A DNA stretch of 64,000 nt from Watersipora subatra (taxonomy: Eukaryota; Bryozoa; Gymnolaemata; Cheilostomatida; Watersiporidae), in contig NC_088712.1 of assembly GCF_963576615.1 (NCBI RefSeq), positions 53,921,114 to 53,985,113 of the forward strand, read 5' to 3'. Of the stretch, positions 10,114 through 22,200 are shown one piece after another. The notes beneath the pieces are model-generated. The model ran no database searches and was not told the DNA's origin. It saw only the letters and a program-made list of their open reading frames with translations. Numbering within the stretch: position 1 is the first letter of the stretch; the number at the start of each line of letters is the position of its first letter. Position numbers and translations under genes: made by a program.

Positions 10114-13100
10114 GTTAGTGTTTCTACAGCTTATTATGTCTTTTAAGAATATATTCTAATGGCAGTACATGGAGTACACTTAATTATCTACATATGAATA
10201 ACAGCAGTTAAATTTGTAAACAAAATGATCAATTATAAAATTTTATCGACTTGCCACAAAAAAGTTTCACACACTTTTGTTAGCTTTTGCCATATTTGTC
10301 AAGAACTGAAGCTTATTCCTCCATGATTGTATGTTGAAGTGTCTTCTGTATCTTCTGAAGTGTTGAAATATCTACGTGTGACAAAATTCAACTTTGGAGT
10401 TATCTGTTTTCTCACCTAAATTTTTTGCTGACTTTTTGAATAACTTTGAAACACGTTTTCAAGAGTCACATTTCTTTTTGCTGTTGGAACTATAATGTAT
10501 GCATGGTAAGAAACCACACCCCAGGAATGAAAACTGCGCTTCACATTGGATTTTAACTCACAAAGATTGCGACCGCAAGTTTGTAAACACGCGCGCCTAA
10601 TTGCAAGGCGAAGTCGTTCTTACCATTCCTATCACTCTTACCATATACTGTATACCCTTTTAGCGATTGCTCCCGCCAAATTAGTAATTAATGCAGTGCG
10701 CCCAAGGGTTGTGATGCCCCTGTCGTAAGATTTTTTCGCCTTACTCTCTGAAACACGAGGCTTTTTCGTCCATATCATACTAGGGCAAATCTGTTTTTCG
10801 CTATACAATGTGAACGAAAGTTTTTCTCAAAATTAAAATTTGGCAGTCGGTGTATTGATTACGACGAAAATGGCGATATGCTATTCGCTGAAATCCCTTC
10901 CACAACGTATGAAAAAGATATACGACGCTCGTTATCTCAGTTCAGCGTTATAAGTTATAGTAAAAAGAAATTCGCAAACGGATGAGTGATAAAATAAAGC
11001 CTATAGCAAAGTTGATGTTTAGTTTAGTAAAATATGTGCTAAAACTTACCTTCAAGTTTGTGTTTAGTAAGCTGAATTCATTCAAGTTATTGTAAATTCA
11101 ACGTTTATATTATACGTCTGTTTCGAAGGTGATAACTCCTCACGGTACGTACTGCACATAGTACATTGTAATATTACATTTTCTTGCAGATCATAACCAC
11201 TAAATACATTAAAGTTAATGTAGGTAACTACAGTAACACACTTACATTTAAGCACCTTTACAGTTGTTTTATCTTTTCTCCCTAATTTATTCCCACTGCA
11301 CAAAACACTTTTTTCATGATATGAAGTTTGAAAGTGAGAATGTTAACTGACGTTATATGTTAATGTTTAAATGTTAAATAAAAATAAGTTTTCTGTGCAA
11401 AGACTTTTTTACTACCGGGCATTCAGTAGTATTGCATATGTAAGGCTTTGTAGTAGTGCCTTTAGCTATTATAATATCTTCAATAGACAGGTTCCCTCCG
11501 GTTGTCCTTAAGAGTCAGATCTACGCTCTCTTCACTGATCACACTCTGATCGATAGTCAGGTTAATCAACTTCGGTTCCAGGGCAAAATAATCTTCATCA
11601 AGCTAGACCTGGGAACTTATGGGATAGTCGACAAGGAGCAGTACCTTCAAACAGGTAATGTGGGGTATATAAAAATTCATAGGCATCTCCGTGACACCAA
11701 CTGAAGCTTGATTGGTTAATAAAGACCTTGTTTTATTTGTAAAGCCTAGTTTGCTAGTTGCATGAGTACAAACACAGGTAATCTGATTGATAAAGGCTTA
11801 TTGTTTTACATGTAAAAAACTGACTCAAAAGACTTATGATATGTTGCTTAATTAAAAATTCACTGCAGTTTTGGAATGATATGTTTTGGAATGACATGAT
11901 AGGCTTATCATATCATCTGGTTTCAAACCAGGTTTTTGTCAGGTATGAAAACTTAACAAATCAAATTCTAAATAAGACTTGAATTCATCAGGCTTTCGTT
12001 TTTGTAAAGCTGATGAATCAAAGTCTTATTCATCAGGTCAGAGTGCCAAGGCTATGCGTAAGCATGCTGCTGGCTTTACCTTCATATTCCATTTTGAGCT
12101 TCTCGCGTATTCATGGAGACTACAGAGTTTTGGTTAGACTAATATGGTGATCCTAATGAAATCATAACTGGATAAGCTGTGACTATCTTAAAGTAAAAGC
12201 TTTCTTATAGGTTAGAAAGAATAAACGCTGCGAGTCCCTTCTCTCTCTTATGCTCATCACAGCACCTGTCAGTGCTGTAACGTCAGGTTTTCAGGTTTGT
12301 GTTACAGTGCGGAAGCAAATCGATGACGATGAGCTCAGTAAATGTGTCGGGGATGACTTTATTGACTTCTGCATCAAAGATGAGCTGAATGTGGAAATCA
12401 CGTCAAAACAATTACACTCTTGTCTTGGTGCTCATGTGACGGAGTTGGTCAGGGCCGGCTATTTGACGTCAGAGGTTACGGGTGAGCCTTATAATGGTCT
12501 GGCTTTTTTTACGGGTGAGCCTTATAATGGGCTGGTTTTATGAACCTAATTGCGCTTTGGAAAAGTGTGTGTGTGTGTGTGTGAACAAAAGTCTGTGTGA
12601 TCCTCGAAGATCGAGTTTGATGTTTGCTTAGCTTACTGCAAGATAGACCCTGTGTGCGTGTTTTTTAAGAACATTGTTGTACAAGCAATGTCTCTGTGAT
12701 TTTGGCTAGACATGTCTGAGTTCAGTGCAAAGGGAACCTCGACGACTGTAGACATGCCCATATACAGAGAGCAATTTAAAGCTGGATGGTATTCCTGTCA
12801 CCTCCAGTGGTCTTTTTGGGACTGAAACACCAACCTGTTGTTAGCGAGTCAGGCGTTCTATACCACTAGGTCACGGCTGCTCTCACAAGTAGCAGAAAGT
12901 AGTAGTTCGAACAAGCATCTTAAGAAATTGGAAAATGTTATGAGCGAGATATTGCAGTAATGACTTTCCGCAAAGTTAATAAAATTGATAAGGCAATTTG
13001 ATGCAAATGGTAGTAAAACTGTATGTGAGGATGCGTGCTCCGTAGATGGCAATTTTCTTTCTAGTCTGGTTTCTGCTTGTTATATTTTGCAAGACATTAT

Positions 13101-13487
13101 TTTATTCGTAATAAATGATGTGGGAAAGCATATTGTATATACTCAGATGACTCCATAAATGTGGTGTTTTCAGGTAGTCATACGTTTTAGTGTTTTAGCT
13201 AAATCTCTTTACAATTAAGGTTATGTGTTGCAGGTGTGTACTATCTTTCTATACCCCATGCATCACTCTTCCTTCGCGCCTTCAATGATGGCCTTGCCTT
13301 TATCAGATCACTCATACGAAAAGCCAAGTTTAAGGAAATACTTCTATCTGGTTTGCTTGAGAAAGAAAGCAGAAAAACTGATAAATTTGGAATGACATAT
13401 TATTGTTTAGCGTTAATTGGGTCAGAGGAAGTAAAGACAGTAGCTACAACCTCAGGCCCATTACTTCGCTACATTGCTGAGAGCTAA
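9942..13487 (+). CDS. STK19: STK19-like winged-helix protein
   Basis: Homologue of STK19. The protein was once thought to be a kinase but is now known as a nuclear DNA-binding protein of stacked winged helices that acts in transcription-coupled nucleotide excision repair. Exons: 9942(5' end uncertain)-10113, 11487-11654, 12287-12481 and 13234-13487. Every junction splits a codon after one base, so phases agree throughout. Diagnostic segments are FPPVVLKSQIYALFTDHTL (exon 2), HVTELVRAGYLT (exon 3), then LIRKAKFKEILLSGLL, GMTYYCLALIG and ATTSGPLLRY near the C-terminus. These match the family order and spacing. No kinase motifs are present. A potential AATAAA is at 14065. The start is uncertain: ATG 9942 gives a basic N-terminus (MLKRKLK), but an acceptor-like 'ttacctgtag' at 9934 allows an upstream exon. 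Confidence 0.86.
10365..10525. repeat. Dispersed repeat, copy A
   Basis: Similar in order and sequence to 13690-13850. Shared words are 'gtgtgacaaa', 'ggaactataatgtatg' and 'atggtaagaaaccacac'. Lies in STK19-like intron 1. Confidence 0.65.
10526..11486. other. STK19-like intron 1, remainder
   Basis: A CG-containing stretch at 10540-10960 has no recognisable coding sequence. A fragment ending 'ccgggcattcagtagt' at about 11417-11432 resembles the 3' end of the helitron-like family seen elsewhere in the window. Confidence 0.35.
11487..11654 (+). CDS. STK19: STK19-like exon 2
   Basis: Acceptor 'cttcaatag', donor 'acag|gtaatg'. 168 bp, phase 1 to phase 1. Encodes DRFPPVVLKSQIYALF and a winged-helix segment ending in YLQT. 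Confidence 0.88.
12287..12481 (+). CDS. STK19: STK19-like exon 3
   Basis: The acceptor 'taacgtcag' ending at 12286 keeps the phase; a competing AG eight bases later does not. The donor is 'ttacg|g|gtgagc'. Encodes QIDDDELSKCVGDDFIDF through HVTELVRAGYLTSEV, the middle winged helix. Confidence 0.78.
12640..12885 (-). mobile_element. tRNA-derived SINE (minus orientation)
   Basis: The reverse strand begins with a tRNA-like head ('gtgacctagtggtataga' as A box, 'ggttggtgtttcagtccc' as B box). It is followed by a middle domain with 'caatgtctc' and 'agacatgtctga' on the plus strand. The middle domain recurs at 29697 and in part at 39251. Lies in STK19-like intron 3. Confidence 0.6.
13234..13487 (+). 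CDS. STK19: STK19-like terminal exon
   Basis: Acceptor 'tgtgttgcag'. Begins GVYYLSIPHASLFLRAF and ends TTSGPLLRYIAES with a stop at 13485-13487. This is the best conserved part of the family. Confidence 0.9.
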
Positions 13488-13689
13488 GGCTTAGTATCTC
13501 AGATTAGTTGGTGCTATGGATTTAGTTTGGCTTTGTGCTCAGTGACCTCACCATTACGTTTATATGTGTATATATTATGGGGCAAGCGTGTTTGTTCAAT
13601 AGATTCTATATATATTACTCGTTATATGGAATTTTTCTACCACAGCTTTACTCGTAGTACATATTGGTGAAGATTGTTCTACCATAATT

Positions 13690-13850
13690 GTTTGTTGAAT
13701 CGAAAAGTGTGACAAAGTTCAATTTTGGAGTTGTCGGTTCTTTCTTTGTAATTTTTGCTGAAACCTCTGAATGGCTTTAAAACACATTTTAAAAGTCACC
13801 TCTTTTTTGCATTGGAACTATAATGTATGTATGGTAAGAAACCACACTCC
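13690..13850. repeat. Dispersed repeat, copy B
   Basis: Second copy of the repeat at 10365-10525, about 200 bp downstream of the STK19-like stop codon and so possibly inside its 3' UTR. Confidence 0.65.
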
Positions 13851-15749
13851 ACATTATATCTGTAACACCTGAAGTTTTTCAGGTCTATAGCAGTGCAAAT
13901 ACATACGCCGAAATATTTGGACGGTCTGAGCAGCTCATAATGATAACTGGTTGTACAGATGATACCACACAGTATTACTGTAGTAGATATTCACTAGAAC
14001 AGGGGTTAATGAATGCACATTGCATCTGTGAAACACCGGACTTGATGATCCTAGGCTGTAAAATAATAAACCAGTTACATGATTGGTTAAGTACTGAATT
14101 CAGAAGCACAATGTTCAGTGAGTGCAAAGACAATATTTCCTATGACGAAAGGGTACTAAGTCAATGAGATGGCATTGCAAGTCAGGATATTAGACAGATT
14201 AGTCGTCATATTTACATCTAGGAAGCTGCAAACAAAATACATGACACTCTGATAATAGTTTTCAATACCATTTGGTGCCACATGTTTTGATAAAAGCTTC
14301 ACTAAATAGAAAACACTCATAGAAATACTCCATTATACTACTAGTTCATACAACACTTGAAGCAGCTATTATATTCTCATCTGGTCAAAAATTCACGCAG
14401 TACGAACAGACAATTGTTAGCAATTGTTTCCACGGTGAAAGGCTGCAGGATGTCCTGAATGATGTTATCTGCCCAGCAAATCATGTACACTACTATTATG
14501 TGCACTGTATGAGAGGCGTTAGGTTACAAGACCAGTGTTTTTACAAATAACATTAGTCTGCAGCCAGCCATGTCACCAATGTCATTATTTAGCTCCTGGC
14601 GCTATTAAACTTGTCTAATATTTTGCTGCCTAATTTACTTTATTATAATAATAATGTTATATTATTATACTAATCTAATATTGGCAATGTTATGTTTGCG
14701 AGAAATCACATGTGTTGCTGATGGAAAATGTAGCATTGTGCTTCACAATTCACATTACAGCTGTCAATCAGAAAACAATGATATATTAATAATAATATTA
14801 CTAATAATATTATTTATTAATACTAATTATTAATATTATAGTTAATAATGTTATTATTAATAATAATGTTATTAATAATAATTTGTACATAATTGAGGTA
14901 TTATCATTAAATAATAATAATACCTCAATGATGTATTTTGAAGTCGCTCAAGAAACATAATTTTGTGTAATCTCACAAAAGCAAATCTTTACTATAATAA
15001 GAACAGTGTCCGTTCGTCTGTTCGAGGCGACGGTAACAGCGTTAACAAAAAAGTTGCCTCCCATAGTACTTTAACTCAGACCCTGCATTTTCCAGACCGG
15101 AGCTCTAACCACTACACTACTACCTTACTACACCACAGGTTAATTATGCATATACTGATCACACATGATGATAGCTTATGGTGGATGAGACTGCCAAGGC
15201 TTCTAGTAACTGTAATATAGCCAGTATAGAGAGGCATAGGTACAGTGCTGAGAGGCATACTTAAAGAGCAAAGGGGACAGTTAGGTACAGAGAAGTTAAA
15301 ATGGGTTTTGGTGACTAAAATGAGGAATAGAATGATAAAAGCAAATGTGTATGATTAAACATTTTTACCCAATCTCCCTATGCAAACGTAAAACAAGTTT
15401 TTCTTGTATGTATCTAGTCCAGCGCTTCTTTTAGTTTTGTTGTGGATGGATTAGGACATGCATTCGGGCAGTAATTCATGTGATTCTGTACAAACAGATA
15501 TTTTCCTGCCGATATGATAACTGGTATGCAAAAATGTTCAGACCAACTATTACCTCTAATCGCTGTTGCTTCGTATCACATGAGCTGCTTTGGTCATATT
15601 AAGTGTTTATTTGCGTCTGTTTAAATTTTTACATTATACAATTTTAGTCACCACAATACGATTTAATATAATTATATATTACTAGATATTTGTTATCAAT
15701 CTGTACTCTCTTTATATATTTTTCCAGAAGGCAATGAAAACTTGAGATT
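13851..15749. other. Spacer between convergent STK19-like and AADAC-like genes
   Basis: Contains the candidate STK19-like polyadenylation signal (14065-14070) and an extreme AT-rich TAATAATATTA-type tract at about 14630-14930. It also holds a tRNA-like fragment and, near 15606, the reverse complement of AATAAA that could end the AADAC-like transcript. No gene seen. Confidence 0.45.
14985..15125 (-). mobile_element. tRNA-like SINE or helitron-like fragment
   Basis: The reverse strand reads 'tgtagtggttagagctccgg' (A box) followed by a degenerate B box 'gggtctgagtt'. Preceded on the plus strand by 'gtccgttcgtctgttcg', which resembles the starts of the family at 18330, 52412 and 56851. Confidence 0.4.
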
Positions 15750-16275
15750 TCAATTTTTATTTTTCATAACATTTTCATCAATAAACTCTATTAGGTCATT
15801 CAAGGCTTGCTCTGCTGAGTTCAACTGCAAAGGTCCTTCTACAAAATGCATAAAAGCATGAAATCCTTCCATATAATTCCTAAGTTCACATTTAACATCG
15901 ACTGCCTGATTTAGTCTGCGGCAGTAGAAAATCCCATCATCTCTGAGTGTGTCATGCTGCCCTGTGATTATATACGCATCTGTGACATTGTCTAGTGTGT
16001 CAGCCATGAGTGGCGCAAAAAAGGGGTCAAGGGCACGTTGCTCGATCTCCTCGACTAATTTTATGTCTGTAGAGTATCCCATGCTTAGGTGAGGCAGGGA
16101 GGATAGTTGGGTTATATTCATGCCTTTCATAAGGTCCGAATGCACGTAGCTGCTATATTTAGATCTTGTGTCCTCGGATATATGCTTGTTTTCAAGAATC
16201 AAAGCGTGGGCATCAGGTGACAAGCCCCCATAATTTGTTACACATTTGCTCAGGAACTCGGGATGCAGTGTGTAT
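15750..16275 (-). CDS. AADAC: AADAC-like terminal exon (Asp and His)
   Basis: Acceptor 'gcacatattttag'. One base completes a Lys codon, then YTLHPEFLSKCVTNYGG. It contains ITGQHDTLRDDGIFYCRRL and MEGFHAFMHF and ends with a stop at 15750-15752. Confidence 0.9.
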
Positions 16276-19200
16276 CTAAAATATGTGCAAAAATAGCTGA
16301 TTAGTGAAACATATAGAAGCAGAGATCAGAGAGTTCTTAATTCTAAACTTATGAGATCAGCTAAAATCTAGTTCACACTGAATCGCCATATGTAAGGGTT
16401 GTCCTCTCAATGATTATTCGTCGACTATGCGCACCGTGAACCGATGACATTACCATAGCAACCCAGATATGTCGAGGAAACATTGCAGCTTTCCAGATAT
16501 TTCACTGAGCATCCAGGACAGTCTGTATACCACTTCGGCGATGGTGATTGGCTGTCATGGGTTGCTTTGCTTACAATATATTTCCCTTCGTGATAGTTGC
16601 TGGAGACTAGCATTTCATCGTTTCAGCACTTGAATTGTTTAATGAGATTGCTATGCTGCGGACTATGTAAACACAGATGTGTTTGTAACAGTGCCAACAG
16701 AAACATAAATGGTCACTGATCAATATTAAGATTAAAGCCCCATACTGTGGTATAGTGTGAACCAGCCTTAATTAAGGGGTAGAAATCATTAGATGGTTTG
16801 CAAACTTTGCGACACGAATAATGAGATCTGCAAAAGCAGTCACTCAAGCGAAAGCATGTAATGTATTATATAACACATTATTCTAAATCAAATGTGTGTT
16901 TCATTCTAAATCAATCATGTTTTTATTTCAACTAGCCTCAAATGCTCCACATTACTAACAGCTTGCTTATATGGCTGCATCCTAGCAGAGACGAGGTTAG
17001 TGAAAAGGGGACTAAGTCTCCGCTGTAAGAGTTGTGACATTTATATCTAATAGTAACTGACTCTACCATCATTGTTTCCAACTCTGTATCACCTGCTGTT
17101 TATAGCAACTGTGGCAGGTGGCCGGCTCCTGGAGCTGTCATTATTATCACTGACTGTTCCACAGATTTTCGAGAGCTTCACATAGCTTTGTGTGGTCGAT
17201 GATGCTGATAGGCCAAATACTGAAGTTTTTGTCATGCAATCAGTAGATAATTCTTTTACCAAATATGGCTTGGTCACAACAAATACAAAAGCATTTTCAT
17301 ATCACTATGGCTACTGTTTTAAGCTGTTCTCTTGTAAAGTTCATTTTTGGCAATCTTAAATGCTTCTAAATTTAAACAATACTCTATTTGAAATTTGTAA
17401 ACAGACGTTATCTTCTTGGTTTCAAATTATTTTTCAGTTGCATTTTCATTATACATGTATATTGTAGTTTAGAGGGTTTTGCAGCAATAAGAAACTTATG
17501 TCATGGTCTGTGAATCATCTTCTCATGTTCTAAGATTAAATACATGTCTAAGAGAGCAAACGCTAATTTAGTTCACCAATAATACAAATGTTGAAGCTCA
17601 CATGACCCAATCATATTGCTCGACAAAACAGCTAGTCCAAAACCAAACATTTCTACTAAAACTTCCAGTTGAAAGAATTTTTAAAAATTTGAAATTTCTT
17701 TCAAATGGATTAAAATTGAAGTTGAAAGTGGGCACGTTTCAGCCTACTGTATATAACATATTAAAATGGTAATGATATTGGCTGGTCTATGATGACCTAC
17801 ATGGTCACGGTTGACCAAGGGAGCAAGGCAATCAATTTACTTATAGAAATGCTGATAAAGCAGAGCCAACCGCCCTCTTCGTAGCAATGCATTGTTTAAA
17901 GCAGGGCCTAATGGTTTTTACCTACATGCACATGTATGTTACATTTACAGATGCGTGGTTGCAAGCCACTAAGCCTGGATTATACTGTTTCAGAGTTGTG
18001 CTTCCGTGCATATCACCCAGTTTGAGATTCATGATAAGTAGACAAAGTAGAACATTTGCTGACAGAAGTGCGCAGGGTCTAGAGAGTTGATAAACTTGTC
18101 ACAAGTTTCACGTTTGGAAACATTTTACAAATACCGTCCAACCTTGACATACAAAGTGAATTCGTGTGATCATTTGCTTTAGATGTCAAAGTATAGCATG
18201 TTGGAACAAATGTTCTTATAAGTGTACATTTCATTTTTGTTTAATCGGCTTCACAGCTCGAAAGTTGTATGATGAGTAAAGTAATCAATATACATGTATA
18301 TATATCAATGTACATGTATATAAATCTCTATGTTTGTCTGTCTGTCCGTCTGGAGAGTTATAGCGATAAAGTTTCAGGAATGAAAAATTCACTGCTCTCT
18401 ATATTAGAACTCAGGCATTAATCTATTACATTACGCTATCCAACTGGCTATATTAAGGAATAAATTGTGCACATACTTATAACACCTGCCAATCTTGCAT
18501 GGCTTCACGCTCAACTCTGCAACTAGCATTATGCATCACGCCACGTGAAGAAAATGGCTTAAAGTGACGTGGCTAACAAGACTATTGCAATCAATATAGA
18601 TTTGTAGGAGGAACTGCAGCCGGCAAAGGGTGAATTACATAGAAATAAACACAGTACACAAAAACAAACACAGCTCACAAACCAAACTAAAGTTTAAAAG
18701 TTATAATAGTAAATGTTGTATATGTTGATTAAAAATAAATTTTCTGTGCAAAAGCCTTTTTTATTACCTGTGCAACGCCTGGCATTCAGTAGTAATCAAT
18801 AAAAATATTTTATTGCCATTTCACCTTAATGTCAAAGATGGTTGAGTTAACTTACTACCATGGCAATGGAAAAAGATCGTGGTAAGTAGAGGACAAGATA
18901 CAGAGCTCTTGGATGGCACGAACTTATAATTATCATAAATAAATTATATTTGTTTGCTACCATTGGATACTTTGTTATTATATCGTTATATATTATGACC
19001 TTGACCTATTATTGTTATCTATTTCTCCACTTCCACTAGTTTCATACTTTTAGCTCTTCCTATGAATTTCCCTTTCTTTCTCAATGTAATTGCTAGACAG
19101 TTTTGAAGATTTTTAAATGATTAATCTGAAAATGTTTGCTCATGCTCTTTTAAATATTTTTTATTTTAATTCTAAGAAAAGCATTGTTTTCATTATCATT

Positions 19201-22200
19201 TTACCACTATTACTTATTGCCCTAGTCTTCTTGGATCTAAAACTAGAATGTAAGGTATGGGGCACTGTTTAGACACTGTAGAAATTGCAGAAAGTATTAA
19301 TTTACAAAACTGAGATAGTTCAAGAAACTTCAGACGGCGTATTTTGAAAATCACTTTGTAGTTGAAAAACTAAAATTTGCATAATACGTCAAAGGATTTC
19401 TGTATTAGAGTAATTGTAATTCAAAGTTTCACTGTATTATAAATACTGTATGATATGTTTTACATGTTACAAATGTAAAATATATCATAAATATTTTACA
19501 TTTGTAACATGATATATAAATATCATATAACAAATGTACGAACTTTTGCAATATTCTGCGAGCCTGCTGAGAAAGCAGATTTTTTCATAACGATTTTTTG
19601 TTAATGATTACTGGTTGATCATTATTGGCTAATGGTTATTAATTGATTATTATTAATTAATGGTTATTGCTAATGATTATTGGTTAATGATTATTAATTA
19701 TTGGTTATTGACTCATGCTTGGCTACTGCTATATTGCTAAATGTAGCATTGCTAAATGTATATTGCTAAATGTTACAAAATGTTCATTTGCCTTACCATT
19801 GTCCTGCCATTGTGGCTTATCATTATTACCTTTCCATTCAAGCAATAGCCAACTCATAATCAATCTTAGATGGCTCTACTTTGGTTAACTCGTAATACAG
19901 AGGCTATTACTATCAGCAAAATTCACCAAGCACAAAGATCTTCCCTTTTCTAAGGCCTTCAGTCCAATTTTTACTTACTTGAGTGTTGCGGCATTTTCTC
20001 TGTGAGATGGAGTAAGGAAATCAAAGACCTGAAGGATTGGATAGATTAAAACTTGAAGGCGTATCTTCTTCTTTAGTTTTAAAGCAACTGCCGCTGCGAG
20101 GTTACCTGTCAAGACACCAAAAAACCACTTCGCTATTAGTTCAGTTCGAAAGTATCACCCAATTACCGCACAGCCTAGTCTGACATTACAGAATGTCGGA
20201 CAGGGACTCTCGTATATTACAAGGTCTAGATATGTCAGGGCTATATAGGAACAAATTCATCATCATTAGCTTTTACCAAATTTTTTAGAAAGGTCACGTT
20301 GCTCATATGTGGAAAAACTTGCTAGGCACTCGTTTATTGCTGTTGGTAGCTGGGCAATAGCAGCTGCACGACTAAAGTTTTTAAAAAAATTGGAGCGTAG
20401 AACAATGCCAGAAAAAATGTCTTTTATGTAACAATTCTGGATGAAAAATACGTTAAATTTCAAAAGCTACTCAGTTTGCAAGCATTTAGACAATCCAGAT
20501 ATGACAATCCAGATATGGCAGCACGATATGGCAGCAAGACAGCAATGCCTTTTAAGGCAGCAATGCCTTTTAAGGCAGCAAGACCTTAAAACTACATATA
20601 AGTTCACTCGCAAGCTTATCTCTAATTTTGTTACCACTTTAATACATGACAAGCGGCCAGTAAACTTATGTACCATCCATAGCATCAGTTGCTTAAAATG
20701 TGAATACTGAGACGTCATTGATTTATACCAAGCTCGAGCTTGTTTCTGCTACTCACCACCAATGCTGTCACCAGCAACTATGACCTTGTTAGGATCGACT
20801 GCCAATTCTTTATGGTTCTTCAAAATATAGTTGGTAACTTTCAGACAATCCGCTAATGCTGCCGGGTAGGGGTGTTCTGGAGCTAGTCGGTACTCGACTG
20901 ATACGCTAGGGATCCTCAGGCTCTCAGTCAGCCTGCGAAGTGTGGGCTGTGGATACGCTGCCAAAATCATATTTCTTGGTGTTGATCGCTTACTAGCAAA
21001 TTGAGTAAAGGTGTTTAGGAGTGAGTAGACAATTCTAAATAGAAACAATAAAGTTGTAACCACCTTTTGTGGGTTAACAAGTACTCAAGAGTTGTTATCC
21101 ATCCTGTAGGGATATTTTATGACATTACTAAAATGAGAACTTTTGCAATATTCCGCGAGCCTGCTGAGAAAGCAGATTTTTGCTGAACGATTTTTTGTTA
21201 ATGATTACTGGTTGATCATTATTGGCTAATGGTTATTAATTGATCATTATTAATTAATGATTATTGCTAATGATTATTGGCTAATGATTATTAATTATTG
21301 ATTATTGACTCATGCTTGACTACTGATTATTGGTTGATCATTATTGGTTAATAATTATTGGTTAATTGTCTATGCGAGATTGTCAAACACATGGCGGGTG
21401 AATATTGATATTTGTAAATAATTTTCTTCCATATGACTTCGCATCTCTTCATGTTGATCTAAATCCTTTACCTGTGGTAAGTCAAGCCTAAACTAATTGA
21501 TACGTTTTATTGTTATACAATTTTACCTTTCAAAACGTCAGTTTTCAAAATCCTATTCTCAATACCTGTCATTACCTATAATCTCTGTAAAATGCACATA
21601 CCTGCAGTAAGTCACTCTCTAATTCCTCCATATCTACAGTCTCTGTATTATGTACATACCTGCAGTAAGTCACTCTCTACTTCCTCTATATCTACAGTCT
21701 CTGTAGTCTGTACATACATACCTGCAGTAAATCCCTCTCTACTTCCTCTATATCTACAGTATCTGTATTATGTACATACCTGCAGTAAGTCGCTCTCTAC
21801 TTCCTCTATATCTACAGTCTTTGTATTATGTACATACCTGCAGTAAGTCACTCTCTACTTCCTCTAAATCAACAGTCTCTGTATTATGTACATACCTGCA
21901 GTAAGTCACTCTTCAACTCCTCTGTATCTACAGTCTCTGTATTATGTACATACCTGCAGTAAGTCACTCTCTACTTCCACTATATCTACAGTCTCCGCAG
22001 TATGTACTTACCTGCAGTAAGCCACTCTCCACCTCCTCCATGAAAATAAATTATGACTCCTTGAAGTTTTGATTTCTTTTCCTTTTCTTCATTGTATTTA
22101 AAATGTAAGACAGGCACTCCTCCCAGATGCCTGCTCTGCACCTAAATAAATATAATCTAACAGCTGTATAATAACCAAACAAGCATACCAATTATATAAC

